Origin: Crocinitomicaceae bacterium
GTDB lineage: Bacteria; Bacteroidota; Bacteroidia; Flavobacteriales_D; Crocinitomicaceae
Assembly: GCA_028689775.1 (NCBI GenBank)
Contig: JAQVCM010000005.1
Span: 62,001 to 126,000 of the forward strand
Direction of reading: 5' to 3'
DNA: 64,000 bases
The stretch's first letter is position 1; each line of letters starts with the position of its first letter. The translations under genes and the position numbers were made by a program. Positions 8,562 to 16,160 of the stretch are shown here, one piece after another. The notes under the pieces were generated by a model. That model searched no databases. It had not been told where the DNA came from and worked only from the letters and a program-made list of their open reading frames with translations.

Positions 8562-9692
8562 ATGAAAAAAATACAAATGGTCGACTTGAAGTCGCAATAT
8601 AGTCACATCAAATCAGCAGTTGATAGTGCAATTTTAAGTGTTATTGAAAAAGCAGAATTTATCAATGGTCCTGAAGTGGTTTCTTTCCAAGCAGAATTGG
8701 AGAATTACTTGGGTGCAAAACACGTTATTCCTTGTGCAAACGGGACAGATGCTTTGCAAATTGCGATGATGGCGTTGGATTTAAAACCAGGCGATGAGGT
8801 AATTACACCTTCTTTTACATACATTGCTACAACGGAAGTAATTGCACTTTTAGGCTTGGTTCCAGTGTTTGTAGATGTTGATCCAAAAACATTCTGCATC
8901 GATCCATCAAAAATTGAAGCAGCGATTACCTCAAAAACGAAAGTAATTGTACCAGTGCATTTATACGGACATTCGGCTGATATGGATCCAATCATGGAAA
9001 TTGCGAACAAGCATAATCTGGTTGTTATTGAAGACAATGCTCAAGCGATTGGTTGTGAATATACACACCAAGATGGAAGTGTTTCTAAAACAGGAACGAT
9101 TGGACACATTGGTTGTACGTCGTTTTTCCCATCTAAAAACTTAGGTTGCTACGGCGATGGTGGTGCAATTTGTACCAACGATTCTAAATTAGCTGATTAC
9201 ATAAAGAAAATTGCAAATCACGGTCAATCGGTAAAATATTACCACGATGTAGTTGGTTGCAACTCGCGTTTGGACTCCATTCAAGCAGCGATTTTGAGAA
9301 TTAAATTACCAAGATTGGATGCGTATTGCGATGCAAGAAGAAAAGCAGCTGATTTCTACGATAGTTTCTTCGCTGATGTAGAAGGTGTTTCCACTCCGCA
9401 CAGAGATAAAAATTCAAAACACGTTTTCCACCAATATACCTTGACCTTAGAAGGAATTGACCGCGATTCTTTGAATGCATTTTTGGCTACCAAAGACATT
9501 CCATCGATGATTTACTATCCAGTTCCGGCTCACAAACAAAAAATGTTTGAATCTTTTGGTTGTGAAAATCAAGAGTTGCCTATTACAGATTGGTTAACAA
9601 GTCGCGTGTTGTCTTTGCCAATGCATACAGAATTAGAAGAAGATCAATTGAATTATATCTGTTCAGCAGTAGTTGAATTTATCAATCAATAA
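8562..9692 (+). CDS. wbpE: Sugar aminotransferase of the DegT/DnrJ/EryC1 family (WbpE-like)
   Basis: This 376-residue PLP enzyme is a type I-fold sugar aminotransferase. It carries EFINGPEV, ANGTDALQIAMMAL and FTYIATTEVIALLG, the PLP-pyridine aspartate D158 in VVIEDNAQ, and the Schiff-base lysine K192 in SFFPSKNLGCYGDGGA. The closest family I recognise is WbpE, which aminates a UDP-3-keto-GlcNAcA intermediate to the 3-amino sugar. WbpD- and WbpB-like genes downstream support that reading. It starts a five-gene operon, with ugd 3 bp after its stop. ArnB-like or other 3- or 4-keto-sugar specificities are possible. Confidence 0.82.
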   Translation: MKKIQMVDLKSQYSHIKSAVDSAILSVIEKAEFINGPEVVSFQAELENYLGAKHVIPCANGTDALQIAMMALDLKPGDEVITPSFTYIATTEVIALLGLVPVFVDVDPKTFCIDPSKIEAAITSKTKVIVPVHLYGHSADMDPIMEIANKHNLVVIEDNAQAIGCEYTHQDGSVSKTGTIGHIGCTSFFPSKNLGCYGDGGAICTNDSKLADYIKKIANHGQSVKYYHDVVGCNSRLDSIQAAILRIKLPRLDAYCDARRKAADFYDSFFADVEGVSTPHRDKNSKHVFHQYTLTLEGIDRDSLNAFLATKDIPSMIYYPVPAHKQKMFESFGCENQELPITDWLTSRVLSLPMHTELEEDQLNYICSAVVEFINQ

Positions 9693-9695
9693 GAA

Positions 9696-11012
9696 ATGAG
9701 TAAAATTGCAGTAATTGGTACTGGCTACGTAGGTTTAGTTACCGGAACATGTTTCGCTGAAACGGGTAATCAAGTGATTTGTGTAGACATCAACGAGGAT
9801 AAGATCAATAAATTAAGACAAGGAATTGTTCCAATTTACGAACCTCATTTGGATGTTCTTTTCGAACGGAATATCAATGCAAAAAGACTAACTTTTTCGA
9901 CTTCCCTAGCGGAAGGAATTAAAGATGCTGAAATTATTTTCCTTGCCCTGCCAACTCCGCCGGGAGAAGATGGTTCTGCAGATTTATCCTATATTCTAGG
10001 TGTTGCTGAAGAATTAGGGAAGATCATAACAGAATACAAAGTAATCGTAGACAAAAGTACGGTTCCAGTTGGTACAGCTGAAAAAGTGCACGCTGCGATT
10101 GCAAAAAACGCAACAGTTCCGTTTGCAGTTGTTTCAAACCCTGAGTTTTTACGCGAAGGTTTTGCGGTTGATGATTTCATGAAGCCAGACCGCGTGGTGA
10201 TTGGTTCTTCCGATGAAAGAGCAATTAAAACGATGGAAAGTTTATACAAACCATTTGTTCGTCAGGGAAATCCAATCATTTTCATGGATGAGAAATCCGC
10301 TGAATTGACGAAATATGCTGCCAATGCGTTCTTAGCGACAAAAATTACCTTCATGAATGAAGTGGCGAATTTTTGTGAGTTGGTTGGTGCAGATGTAGAC
10401 AAAGTTCGGATTGGAATTGGTTCAGATGATCGCATCGGAAAACGTTTCTTATTTCCAGGAATTGGTTACGGAGGTTCTTGCTTCCCGAAAGACGTTCAAG
10501 CTTTGGTGAAATCTGGTTCAGAAAACAATTTCAACTTTGAAATTTTGGAAGCGGTGATGAGAGTCAACGAAAACCAAAAAACAGTTTTGTTTCCAAAAAT
10601 GAAGAATTTCTTCCGCAACGATTTAAAAGGAAAGAAAATTGCCATTTGGGGATTGGCTTTCAAACCAGATACAGATGATATCCGTGAAGCACCAGCGCTT
10701 TACATGATTGAAGAATTAACCAAAGCAGGTGCTGCGGTAACGGCTTTCGATCCCGAAGCAATGGAGAATGTTCGTGGCGTAATCGGAGACAAAATAACAT
10801 ACACAAACAACGAATACGAAGCGTTAGAAAATGCAGATGCATTGCTGATCTGCACAGAATGGGGAATTTTCAGAAACCCAGATTTCGACAGAGTTGGAAG
10901 TTTATTAAAAGACAAAGTTATTTTTGACGGAAGAAATCTTTTTGATTTAGAAGAAATGAACGAATTAGGATATTACTATTCGAGTATCGGAAGAAAAAAC
11001 ATTTCAAAATAA
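9696..11012 (+). CDS. ugd: UDP-glucose 6-dehydrogenase
   Basis: The 438-residue protein begins with the NAD-binding GTGYVGLVTGTCFAE, has the STVPVGTAEKV segment and a catalytic cysteine at about C262 in GYGGSCFPKDVQAL, and ends with the UDP-binding domain (IAIWGLAFKPDTDDIREAPA). It oxidises UDP-glucose to UDP-glucuronate. The opening motif belongs to UDP-glucose dehydrogenases, not to the UDP-GlcNAc (WbpA/WecC) branch. The UDP-xylose synthase gene immediately downstream gives its product an obvious use. The 58-bp spacer after it carries a CTGAAAT repeat. Confidence 0.92.
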   Translation: MSKIAVIGTGYVGLVTGTCFAETGNQVICVDINEDKINKLRQGIVPIYEPHLDVLFERNINAKRLTFSTSLAEGIKDAEIIFLALPTPPGEDGSADLSYILGVAEELGKIITEYKVIVDKSTVPVGTAEKVHAAIAKNATVPFAVVSNPEFLREGFAVDDFMKPDRVVIGSSDERAIKTMESLYKPFVRQGNPIIFMDEKSAELTKYAANAFLATKITFMNEVANFCELVGADVDKVRIGIGSDDRIGKRFLFPGIGYGGSCFPKDVQALVKSGSENNFNFEILEAVMRVNENQKTVLFPKMKNFFRNDLKGKKIAIWGLAFKPDTDDIREAPALYMIEELTKAGAAVTAFDPEAMENVRGVIGDKITYTNNEYEALENADALLICTEWGIFRNPDFDRVGSLLKDKVIFDGRNLFDLEEMNELGYYYSSIGRKNISK

Positions 11013-11070
11013 TTAGAGGTAGTCAATCTGAAATCTGACTTCTGAAATTATTTTAACTTAGTACGAGATT

Positions 11071-12066
11071 ATGGAAAATAGAAAACGCGTTTTAATTACC
11101 GGTGCAGCTGGTTTTTTAGGGTCACATTTGTGTGATCGCTTTATCAAAGAAGGATTTCATGTCATTGGAATGGATAATTTGATAACCGGTCGTTTGAAAA
11201 ACATTGAACATTTGTTTCCTTTGGAGCAGTTTGAGTTTTACAACAACGATGTTTCCAAGTTCATTCACGTTCCAGGACAATTGGATTATATCCTACATTT
11301 CGCATCGCCAGCCAGTCCGATTGATTATTTAAAAATTCCAATTCAAACTTTGAAAGTGGGTTCTTTGGGTATTCACAATTGCTTGGGATTGGCGAAAGCG
11401 AAAAATGCGCGTGTATTAATCGCTTCAACTTCTGAGGTTTATGGAGATCCAACGGTTCACCCGCAAACGGAAGAATATTGGGGAAATGTAAATCCAGTAG
11501 GACCGCGAGGAGTTTACGATGAAGCGAAACGTTTTCAAGAAGCGATGACGATGGCGTATCATACCTATCACGGTTTAGAAACTCGAATTGTTCGTATTTT
11601 CAACACTTACGGACCAAGAATGCGACTGAATGACGGTCGTGTTTTACCTGCTTTTATTGGTCAAGCATTGCGAGGAGAAGATTTAACGATTTTCGGAGAC
11701 GGTTCTCAAACGCGTTCATTTTGCTATGTCGATGACTTGGTAGAAGGAATTTACCGTTTGTTGCTTTCAGATTATGCGATGCCAGTAAACATCGGAAATC
11801 CAGATGAGATTTCGATCGGTGATTTTGCGGAAGAAATTATTAAATTAACGGGAACGGATCAAAAAGTGGTTTACCACGATTTGCCGGTGAACGATCCAAA
11901 GCAACGTCAGCCAGATATCACCAAAGCGATTGAATTGCTAGATTGGCAACCAACAATCGACCGTGCTGAAGGCTTGAAAAGAACGTATGCATATTTCAAA
12001 TCTTTGACTACTGAAGAGTTGAATCAGAAGGAACACAAAGATTTTGATCATTATATTGTAAAATAA
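11071..12066 (+). CDS. uxs: UDP-glucuronate decarboxylase (UDP-xylose synthase)
   Basis: A short-chain dehydrogenase of 331 residues with the NAD motif GAAGFLGSH (11-19), [28 protein letters not shown], and the YxxxK pair Y149/K153 in [22 protein letters not shown] and [15 protein letters not shown] are typical of UDP-xylose synthases. It converts UDP-glucuronate to UDP-xylose through a 4-keto intermediate, so with ugd it gives a two-step route from UDP-glucose. It lies 2 bp ahead of the wbpD-like gene, clearly in the same transcript. Confidence 0.9.
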   Translation: MENRKRVLITGAAGFLGSHLCDRFIKEGFHVIGMDNLITGRLKNIEHLFPLEQFEFYNNDVSKFIHVPGQLDYILHFASPASPIDYLKIPIQTLKVGSLGIHNCLGLAKAKNARVLIASTSEVYGDPTVHPQTEEYWGNVNPVGPRGVYDEAKRFQEAMTMAYHTYHGLETRIVRIFNTYGPRMRLNDGRVLPAFIGQALRGEDLTIFGDGSQTRSFCYVDDLVEGIYRLLLSDYAMPVNIGNPDEISIGDFAEEIIKLTGTDQKVVYHDLPVNDPKQRQPDITKAIELLDWQPTIDRAEGLKRTYAYFKSLTTEELNQKEHKDFDHYIVK

Positions 12067-12068
12067 GT

Positions 12069-12638
12069 ATGGACTATTTCGCACACGAAACTGCAATTGT
12101 TGATGACGGTTGCAACATTGGAAAAGGAACAAAAATCTGGCATTTTTCGCACATCATGTCAAATTGTACCTTAGGAGAAAATTGCAACATCGGACAAAAC
12201 GTAGTGGTTTCTCCCGAAGTGATATTAGGAAAGAATGTCAAAGTTCAAAATAACGTGTCCATTTACAGTGGAGTTATTTGTGAAGATGATGTTTTCTTAG
12301 GACCTTCAATGGTTTTTACCAATGTGATTAATCCGCGAAGTGCAGTAAATCGCCGCGGAGAATATTCTAAAACGACCGTTAAAAGAGGTGCTTCTATTGG
12401 CGCAAACGCAACGATTGTTTGTGGTCACGATATTGGTGAATTTGCCTTTATTGGTGCTGGTGCAGTTGTTACGAAACACGTTCCTGCTTACGCATTGGTT
12501 GTTGGAAACCCTGCGAGACAAATGGGTTGGATGAGCGAATTTGGACACCGTTTGGAGTTTGATGCAGACGGCGTGGCGATTTGTAAAGAAAGCGGAGAAA
12601 AATATAAATTAACGAACCAAACGGTTCACAAAATATAA
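12069..12638 (+). CDS. wbpD: Hexapeptide-repeat N-acetyltransferase (WbpD-like)
   Basis: The 189-residue protein is a left-handed beta-helix acyltransferase. It has imperfect hexapeptide repeats ([68 protein letters not shown]) and a helical end after [13 protein letters not shown]. It resembles WbpD, which acetylates the 3-amino group made by the WbpE aminotransferase. The phrase [18 protein letters not shown] is characteristic of this subgroup. Other sugar N-acetyltransferases share the fold, but the WbpB- and WbpE-like neighbours favour this role. Confidence 0.83.
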   Translation: MDYFAHETAIVDDGCNIGKGTKIWHFSHIMSNCTLGENCNIGQNVVVSPEVILGKNVKVQNNVSIYSGVICEDDVFLGPSMVFTNVINPRSAVNRRGEYSKTTVKRGASIGANATIVCGHDIGEFAFIGAGAVVTKHVPAYALVVGNPARQMGWMSEFGHRLEFDADGVAICKESGEKYKLTNQTVHKI

Positions 12639-12641
12639 GAG

Positions 12642-13676
12642 ATGAATACGGATCAAAAAGTAAAATTTGCTGTTATCGGCGCTGGACATATTGGAAAACG
12701 TCATGCAGAAATGATTACCCGTGAAGCGGATGCTGAATTGGTTGCGTTGGTTGATATTCGCTCTGCTGAAGAATGTGATGCTACTCATTTTAATGTTCCT
12801 TTTTTCAAGACAGTTGAAGAATTGCTTGCATCAGGTTTAGATTTTGACGTTGTGAATGTGTGTACTCCAAATGGTTTACATGCCGATCAAAGTATTGCTG
12901 CTTTAGAAGCTAAAAAACACGTGGTTTGTGAAAAACCAATGGGACTTTCCAAAGACAATTGCGAAAAAGTGATTTTCAAATCATTGCAAATGTCAAAGCA
13001 AGTATTTTGTGTGATGCAAAATCGATATTCTCCTCCTTCTGAATGGATTAAGTCTATCATTACAGACGGAATACTTGGTGATATTTTTATGGTTCAGTTA
13101 AATTGTTACTGGAACCGCGACGATCGTTATTATAAAAAAGGAGGTTGGAAAGGAACTAAAGATTTGGATGGAGGAACCTTGTTCACGCAATTTTCTCATT
13201 TTATCGATATCATGTATTGGTTATTTGGAGACATCGATAACATCCAAGGAAAATTTGCTGATTTTACGCACAAAGATTCAACTGCGTTTGAAGATTCTGG
13301 TTTTGTTAGTTTCGATTTCATCAATGGAGGTATGGGTTCTATCAATTATTCGACAGCCGTAGTGGAGCAGAATTTAGAATCTTCCATGACCATTATCGGA
13401 AGCAAAGGAAGCGTAAAAATTGGCGGTCAATACATGAACGAAGTAGAAGTTTGCAACATTCCTGGTTATGAAATGCCACAACTAGCAGAGACAAATCCGG
13501 GGAATGATTACGGAGCTTACAAAGGTTCGGCAGCAAATCACCACTACGTGATTGAAAACGTAATTGATACTTTGAAAGGAAGAACGACCTCAACAACCAA
13601 CGCATTGGAAGGTTTGAAAGTAGTTGAAATCATAGAAAGAATCTATAAAGTTAGAAATTCGCAAATGAATTTGTAG
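12642..13676 (+). CDS. wbpB: Gfo/Idh/MocA sugar-nucleotide dehydrogenase (WbpB/WlbA-like)
   Basis: This 344-residue oxidoreductase has a Rossmann motif GAGHIGKRH (13-21), the family lysine in CEKPMG (96-101) and a substrate domain with QNRYSPPSEW, GGWKGTKDLDGGTLFTQFSHFIDIMYWLFG. The match is to WbpB/WlbA, which oxidises C3 of a UDP-GlcNAcA-type sugar before transamination. It is the last gene of the operon, 3 bp after the acetyltransferase. No UDP-GlcNAc 6-dehydrogenase (WbpA) is encoded nearby to provide its expected substrate. Confidence 0.82.
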   Translation: MNTDQKVKFAVIGAGHIGKRHAEMITREADAELVALVDIRSAEECDATHFNVPFFKTVEELLASGLDFDVVNVCTPNGLHADQSIAALEAKKHVVCEKPMGLSKDNCEKVIFKSLQMSKQVFCVMQNRYSPPSEWIKSIITDGILGDIFMVQLNCYWNRDDRYYKKGGWKGTKDLDGGTLFTQFSHFIDIMYWLFGDIDNIQGKFADFTHKDSTAFEDSGFVSFDFINGGMGSINYSTAVVEQNLESSMTIIGSKGSVKIGGQYMNEVEVCNIPGYEMPQLAETNPGNDYGAYKGSAANHHYVIENVIDTLKGRTTSTTNALEGLKVVEIIERIYKVRNSQMNL

Positions 13677-13889
13677 GATTACAAACCCACAATCATTAGC
13701 AAGGAAGGCTTAAAAATACAATGTTTGCCACAAGCGAATGCGAGCGTCTTGTTTGTTCAGTGCTTATAAAAGTCAGGTGATTGTCGATGTAAATCAGTAA
13801 TCAGTCAAATGGTACTTTTGATTGTTTTCCATGTTTTTTACTGCTTTAACACGCCTCCGAAAAGTGAAAGTAATTAAACGTGATTATTG

Positions 13890-13897
13890 TATCTTTG
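13890..13897 (+). promoter_or_regulatory. -7 element directly before uvrC
   Basis: TATCTTTG matches TAnnTTTG and ends six bases before the uvrC ATG, which would give a leaderless or nearly leaderless transcript. The -33 TTG is not evident. Confidence 0.35.
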
Positions 13898-13903
13898 TGA
13901 AGC

Positions 13904-15706
13904 ATGAAGCCCGAAGAAATAAAATTAAAATTGCAACTCTTGCCAGATAAACCTGGGATTTATCAGTATTATGATAAAGAAGGCGTGATTATTTATGTCG
14001 GAAAAGCAAAAAATCTCAAGAAAAGAGTTTCTCAATATTTCGCAAAGAACTTAGATTCTACCAAAACAAGACTCTTAGTTCGTCAGATTGTTGACATCCA
14101 ATATTTGGTCGTAGATTCGGAATTGGATGCGTTGCTTTTAGAGAATAACCTCATTAAAAAGTACCAGCCAAAATACAACATTCAACTCAAGGATGACAAG
14201 ACGTATCCATGGATTTGTGTCAAGAAAGAACCTTTTCCAAGAGTGTTTACTACCAGACAAGTATTTCGGGATGGATCTAAATATTACGGACCGTATGCGA
14301 ATGTAAAAATGATGTGGACCTTGTTGCAATTGCTGAAGGATTTGTATCCAATTCGAACGTGCTCTTTAGATTTATCAACCAAAAAAATCAAGGAAAAAAA
14401 ATACAAAGTCTGTCTCGAATACCACATTGGAAATTGCAAAGCACCCTGTGTTGGATTAGAAAGTGAGGAAGATTACAAGGTTTATTTAGATCAAATTGAG
14501 ACGATCTTGAAAGGAAATATTTCTTCGGTTTTAACGCATTTACGTAAAATAATGTTAGATTTTGCGGAAACGTATCAGTTTGAAGAAGCCAACAACGTGA
14601 AGGAAAAAATTCAAATGTTGGAGAAATACCGTTCAAAATCGACAGTTGTCTCACCAAGTATTCACGAAGTAGATGTGATTACGATGGTGGAAGATGAGAA
14701 AATGGCTTATGTGAATTATTTTGTCATTGTAAATGGAGCCATTGTTCACGGTTTTACATCTGAGATTAAGAAAAAATTGGACGAAACTGATTCGGAAATC
14801 ATTGCTTTTGTTTTGTTAGAAATGCGCGATCGCTACGACAGCGTTTCCAAAGAAGTATTGATTGAAAAGGAATTGGATTTACAAATTGAAGGACTAACAT
14901 TTTCCGTTCCACAGCGTGGAGATAAAAAACAATTGGTTGATCTTTCCTTGCGAAATGCTAAATTTTTTCGACTTGAGAAACTGAAACAAGAAAGCATTAA
15001 AAATCCTGAATCGAGTAAAGATCGCATCTTAAATCAAATGAAAAAGGATTTAAGAATGACAGAGCTACCGGTTCATATTGATTGCTTTGACAACTCCAAT
15101 ACCCAAGGAACGAATCCTGTTTCGGCGTGCGTCGTTTTTAGAAATGCAAAACCAAGCGTCAAAGATTACCGACATTACATTCCGAAAACGGTGGTTGGTC
15201 CTGATGATTTTGCAACGATGGAAGAAGTGGTTTTTCGCAGGTATAGAAGGTTGCTTGAAGAGGATAAACCCTTGCCACAATTAATAGTTGTCGATGGTGG
15301 AAAAGGACAATTGACTGCGGCAATGAAAGCACTCAGAAAGTTAGATTTACACGATAAAATTCCGATGATTGGTATTGCGGAACGCCTGGAAGAAATCTTT
15401 TTCCCGGGAGATCCGATCCCACTTTATTTGGATAAACGCTCTGAAACCTTGAAGGTAATTCAACACATTCGAAACGAAGCACACCGATTCGGCATCACGC
15501 ATCACCGAGATCGTAGAAGTAAAAATGCCTTTGTTTCTGAATTGTCAACCGTTCCAGGTATCGGTCCAGTGACGTACGAACAATTGATGAAAACGTTCAA
15601 AACACTCAGTAAAATTAAAGCCGCGACGCTTGAAAGTTTGAGTTCTGTAATCGGCCCAGCAAAAGGGAAATTAGTTTACGATTATTTTCATCCAAGGAAA
15701 GAGTGA
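13904..15706 (+). CDS. uvrC: Excinuclease ABC subunit C
   Basis: The 600-residue protein has the full UvrC layout: GIY-YIG nuclease at the N-terminus (PGIYQYYDKEGVIIYVGKAKNLKKRVSQYF, about 17-48), a cysteine-containing linker, a UVR helical motif near residue 215-235 (FEEANNVKEKIQMLE), the RNase H-like endonuclease with HIDCFDNSNTQG and VDGGKGQL, and a C-terminal helix-hairpin-helix (about 550-600). It makes both incisions flanking DNA damage in nucleotide-excision repair with UvrA and UvrB, which are not in this window. Confidence 0.97.
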   Translation: MKPEEIKLKLQLLPDKPGIYQYYDKEGVIIYVGKAKNLKKRVSQYFAKNLDSTKTRLLVRQIVDIQYLVVDSELDALLLENNLIKKYQPKYNIQLKDDKTYPWICVKKEPFPRVFTTRQVFRDGSKYYGPYANVKMMWTLLQLLKDLYPIRTCSLDLSTKKIKEKKYKVCLEYHIGNCKAPCVGLESEEDYKVYLDQIETILKGNISSVLTHLRKIMLDFAETYQFEEANNVKEKIQMLEKYRSKSTVVSPSIHEVDVITMVEDEKMAYVNYFVIVNGAIVHGFTSEIKKKLDETDSEIIAFVLLEMRDRYDSVSKEVLIEKELDLQIEGLTFSVPQRGDKKQLVDLSLRNAKFFRLEKLKQESIKNPESSKDRILNQMKKDLRMTELPVHIDCFDNSNTQGTNPVSACVVFRNAKPSVKDYRHYIPKTVVGPDDFATMEEVVFRRYRRLLEEDKPLPQLIVVDGGKGQLTAAMKALRKLDLHDKIPMIGIAERLEEIFFPGDPIPLYLDKRSETLKVIQHIRNEAHRFGITHHRDRRSKNAFVSELSTVPGIGPVTYEQLMKTFKTLSKIKAATLESLSSVIGPAKGKLVYDYFHPRKE

Positions 15707-15789
15707 TTTAAACGTATCACATTTTAAAAGGTAATTACTTCATCAAGACAATGCAAAACGAAGAAATTGCGATTCGGAAATTGAGTATT

Positions 15790-16023
15790 TTACATTAATT
15801 CATCAATCGCCTTTGCTAATTCTCGGTCTTTATCTGTGATGGTATTTCCTTTGTCGTGCGTTGTAAGCGTAAAATTCACTTGATTGTATACATTGCTCCA
15901 TTCTGGATGATGATTTATCTTTTCAGCTATCAAAGCAACTTTGGTCATAAATGAAAAAGCTTCGATGAAGTTTTTAAACTTGAAACTTCTTGTAAGTGCA
16001 TTGTTTTCTTCTTTCCAGTTCAT
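15790..16023 (-). CDS. 4a-hydroxytetrahydrobiopterin dehydratase (PCD/DCoH family)
   Basis: At 77 residues this is a compact pterin-4a-carbinolamine dehydratase. It retains the family signature [24 protein letters not shown], with the catalytic histidines in NHHPEW and TTHD. The enzyme dehydrates the 4a-hydroxy pterin formed by aromatic amino acid hydroxylases; no such hydroxylase is encoded here. It is about 20 residues shorter at the N-terminus than many homologues, which is common in this phylum. It is convergent with uvrC and downstream of the cphA terminator, so probably has its own promoter. Confidence 0.88.
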   Translation of the reverse strand: MNWKEENNALTRSFKFKNFIEAFSFMTKVALIAEKINHHPEWSNVYNQVNFTLTTHDKGNTITDKDRELAKAIDELM

Positions 16024-16109
16024 ATTTTGTTGTTTTAAATTCCTTTTAAATTAATCAAATTTACAAAGCGGTTAAGCCAAAAATCATTAAACGAAAAACA
16101 CATGTATAA

Positions 16110-16143
16110 AAAAACCTGTCAAATTTGATTCTGACAGGTTTTT
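16110..16143 (-). terminator. Terminator of cyanophycin synthetase
   Basis: AAAAACCTGTCA (16110-16121) and TGACAGGTTTTT (16132-16143) form a perfect 12-bp stem with a 10-base loop; on the minus strand a T-rich tract follows. It lies 18 bp after the cphA stop and separates cphA from the pterin dehydratase gene. Confidence 0.8.
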
Positions 16144-16160
16144 AATTCTAACTTAAAATC

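Noticed and set aside
9696..11012. WbpA-type UDP-GlcNAc 6-dehydrogenase
   Set aside because: The N-terminal GTGYVGLVTGTCFAE and the downstream UDP-xylose synthase point to UDP-glucose dehydrogenase.
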